Assembly (NCBI GenBank): GCA_003156795.1
Contig: PMHU01000148.1
Coordinates: forward strand, 1-6,850
Direction of reading: 5' to 3'
Length of the DNA: 6,850 bases
Source: Acidimicrobiaceae bacterium
GTDB taxonomy: Bacteria; Actinomycetota; Acidimicrobiia; Acidimicrobiales; Palsa-688
Part shown: positions 5,500 through 6,850 of the stretch, piece by piece
Position numbering within the stretch: the stretch's first letter is position 1
How the letters are laid out: the number at the start of each line of letters is the position of its first letter
The notes under the pieces: model-generated
What the model was told of the DNA's origin: nothing
The model's database searches: none
What the model saw: only the letters and a program-made list of their open reading frames with translations
Program-made: the position numbers and the translations under genes

Positions 5500-6417
5500 T
5501 TAACCGCGGGCCAGTTCGGCCAGGACGGCAAGCGTGCGCTGCCGTTCCTCCCCCGACCCAAAGATCGGGAGGCTCAAGTCGGTGGCGCCCAACTCGGCCA
5601 GGTTCCGAAGCTGGCCGGCGACCTGATCCTCGTCACCCACCACGGCCACGTCGGCGGGTCCGGCCGCCCCTTCGATGTCGAGCATGGCCCGGTACGAGGG
5701 CAGGTTGTTGTAGAAACCGAAGGACCGGGCCGCTTTCTCCCTGGCGCCGTCAGCGTCTGCAGTCACCGAGACCGGCAGGCCGACCACCACCCGCGGTGTC
5801 GGGCGCCCCGCCGCCTCCGCGGCTTTGGTGATCGTGGGCACGATGTGGTCGGCGATCGTCTTCGGACCGACCATCCAAAGCGCGGTGCCGTCGGCCAGTC
5901 GGCCGGCCAGTTTGAGCATCTGGGTGCCCAGGGCGGCCACCACCACCGACGGTGGTGTGGACCCGGCCGGCTTCATGGGCGAGAAGGTGCGGGCCGTCAG
6001 CTCTTCGCCTTCGAAGGTGACCTGGCCGGTGTGAAGAAGCGGCATGAGGATCTCCAAATACTCCCGCATGTGCCGGACCGGTTTGGAGAAAGACAGGCCG
6101 TACGACCCTTCGATCACCACTTGATGCGACAGACCGATGCCGAGGGTCAGGCGCCCACCCGTGGCGGCTTGGACGGTCAGCGCCTGCATGGCCATGACCA
6201 TGGGATGGCGGGGGTAGGTCGGGACCACCGCGGTGCCGACCTCCAGGCCCGGCACCGCTCGGCCGACCACGGCCAGCGCCGTCAGGGCGTCGACGTCGCT
6301 CAGCTGTGGCGTCCAGAAGCTCAGGCCGTGGTCGCGCGCCACCCCCGCCGTTTCGATGAGCTCGTCTATGGCGTTGTCGCCTCTGCCCGAGAGGCCAGCG
6401 TGGATCCCGACTCGCAT
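5500..6417 (-). CDS. LLM class F420-dependent oxidoreductase
   Basis: A 305-residue luciferase-like (TIM-barrel) oxidoreductase. Long motifs VVPTYPRHPMVMAMQALT (64-81) and ATGGRLTLGIGLSHQVVIEG (85-104), then RHMREYLEILMPLL (115-128), match the actinobacterial MSMEG_4879-type subgroup of F420-dependent LLM enzymes. It would transfer hydride to or from coenzyme F420, a cofactor common in actinobacteria; the substrate is unknown. The central SVVVAALGTQMLKLAGRLAD (157-176) is the usual conserved LLM segment. ATG 6417-6415 gives a full-length protein for the family, with only a weak ribosome site. It starts 36 bp after the NlpC/P60 stop and ends 12 bp before the quinone oxidoreductase start, suggesting one transcription unit. 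Choice of F420 over FMN follows from the subgroup match, not from a residue I can prove. Confidence 0.88.
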   Translation of the reverse strand: MRVGIHAGLSGRGDNAIDELIETAGVARDHGLSFWTPQLSDVDALTALAVVGRAVPGLEVGTAVVPTYPRHPMVMAMQALTVQAATGGRLTLGIGLSHQVVIEGSYGLSFSKPVRHMREYLEILMPLLHTGQVTFEGEELTARTFSPMKPAGSTPPSVVVAALGTQMLKLAGRLADGTALWMVGPKTIADHIVPTITKAAEAAGRPTPRVVVGLPVSVTADADGAREKAARSFGFYNNLPSYRAMLDIEGAAGPADVAVVGDEDQVAGQLRNLAELGATDLSLPIFGSGEERQRTLAVLAELARG

Positions 6418-6453
6418 GACGGGATGCTACGCCGCCAGCAGGTTGATATGGGT

Positions 6454-6850
6454 CTAGCTCTGGACCCTTCCGGCCCCGAGCAGTCCCGACCAGTAGATGG
6501 ACTGGATTTGAACGTTCTGCCCGGTCTCGGGCGCGTCGATCATGTCTCCGCCGCCGATGTAGAGACCTACGTGATACACGTCGTCTGGTGTCCCGTAGAA
6601 GACCAGGTCTCCGGGTAGCAAGTCAGATAGCGGGATCCGCTCCGTCATGTCGTACTGGTCCTGGGCCAGGTGCGGAAAGTAGACGCCTGCGGCTGCCCAC
6701 GCCATCATCGTCAGCCCGGAGCAATCGAACGAGTCGGGCCCGGCGCCTCCCCACTGATAGGGCTTGCCCAGCTGGGCGTAGGCGTAGTGCACGGCGACGT
6801 TCCAACCGGGGGCCGGCGTGTTGTGGGACGGCGGTGTGGTCGGAGTCGTG
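6454..6850 (-). CDS. NlpC/P60 family cell-wall peptidase, C-terminal part (runs off the window)
   Basis: C-terminal NlpC/P60 domain of a probably secreted peptidoglycan endopeptidase cleaving wall stem peptides. The frame stays open to the window edge, where a Pro/Thr-rich stretch (TTPTTPPSHNTPAPG) reads into the domain, so the GTG at 6792 is unlikely to be the start. The domain shows AYAQLGKPYQWGG, then DCSGL with the nucleophile Cys (codon 6723-6721), LLPGDLVFYG, and YHVGLYIGGG with the catalytic His (codon 6573-6571). The next motif reads MIDAPETG, with Asp (6537-6535) where many members have His. The end IYWSGLLGAGRVQS is typical. The linker suggests an N-terminal signal or binding module outside the window. 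It is first in the visible minus-strand unit, and the functional link to the oxidoreductases is unclear. Confidence 0.88.
   Translation of the reverse strand, partial: TTPTTPPSHNTPAPGWNVAVHYAYAQLGKPYQWGGAGPDSFDCSGLTMMAWAAAGVYFPHLAQDQYDMTERIPLSDLLPGDLVFYGTPDDVYHVGLYIGGGDMIDAPETGQNVQIQSIYWSGLLGAGRVQS

Noticed and set aside
5113..6618. Very long plus-strand frame (501 codons) opposite the oxidoreductase genes
   Set aside because: It is the antisense shadow of two well-recognised high-GC genes; composition rich in Gly/Arg/His/Asp without domains.
1..6850. CRISPR array, phage genes, intact insertion sequence, toxin-antitoxin pair or biosynthetic cluster
   Set aside because: None seen on either strand: repeats are too short and irregular for CRISPR, and no transposase, integrase or related domain was recognised.

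Overview
The window looks like chromosomal DNA of a high-GC actinobacterium. The lineage is inferred from GC-rich codon use, an LLM-class flavin enzyme of a coenzyme-F420-dependent type, a DUF1707 membrane protein and a Pro/Thr-linked NlpC/P60 wall hydrolase. Genus cannot be told from the sequence.

Left part (1-2192, minus strand): a two-gene ABC exporter operon. The ATPase (1105-2043, bacitracin/lantibiotic-export-like) and an ABC-2 permease (278-1108) overlap by ATGA. Immediately upstream, in another frame, lies a 50-codon remnant (2040-2192) of the N-terminus of a zinc-dependent alcohol dehydrogenase. It runs through the catalytic-zinc motif, breaks off, and its TGA overlaps the ATPase ATG, again as ATGA. 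The exporter operon therefore appears to have been joined to the front end of a lost dehydrogenase gene and may use its promoter. This junction is the most notable feature of the window.

Middle (2193-3020): about 670 bp with no convincing protein gene. It carries short repeats, including a 12-13 bp tandem repeat and one half of a 34-bp imperfect direct repeat whose other copy lies beyond the operon at 47-80. It ends at a complete tRNA-Leu(UAA) gene on the minus strand (2865-2945). No TTA codon was found in any gene called here.

Right part: on the plus strand, a DMT/EamA-type transporter (3021-3890) and a small DUF1707 membrane protein (4021-4497). Converging on them from the minus strand is a probable transcription unit: a 5'-truncated secreted NlpC/P60 peptidase (6850-6454), an F420-type LLM oxidoreductase (6417-5500) and a PIG3-like zinc-independent quinone oxidoreductase (5487-4546, 12 bp after the LLM stop).

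Apart from the dehydrogenase/exporter junction and the repeats around it, the gene content is ordinary. I see no CRISPR array, phage gene, intact insertion sequence or recognisable new defence or biosynthetic system.
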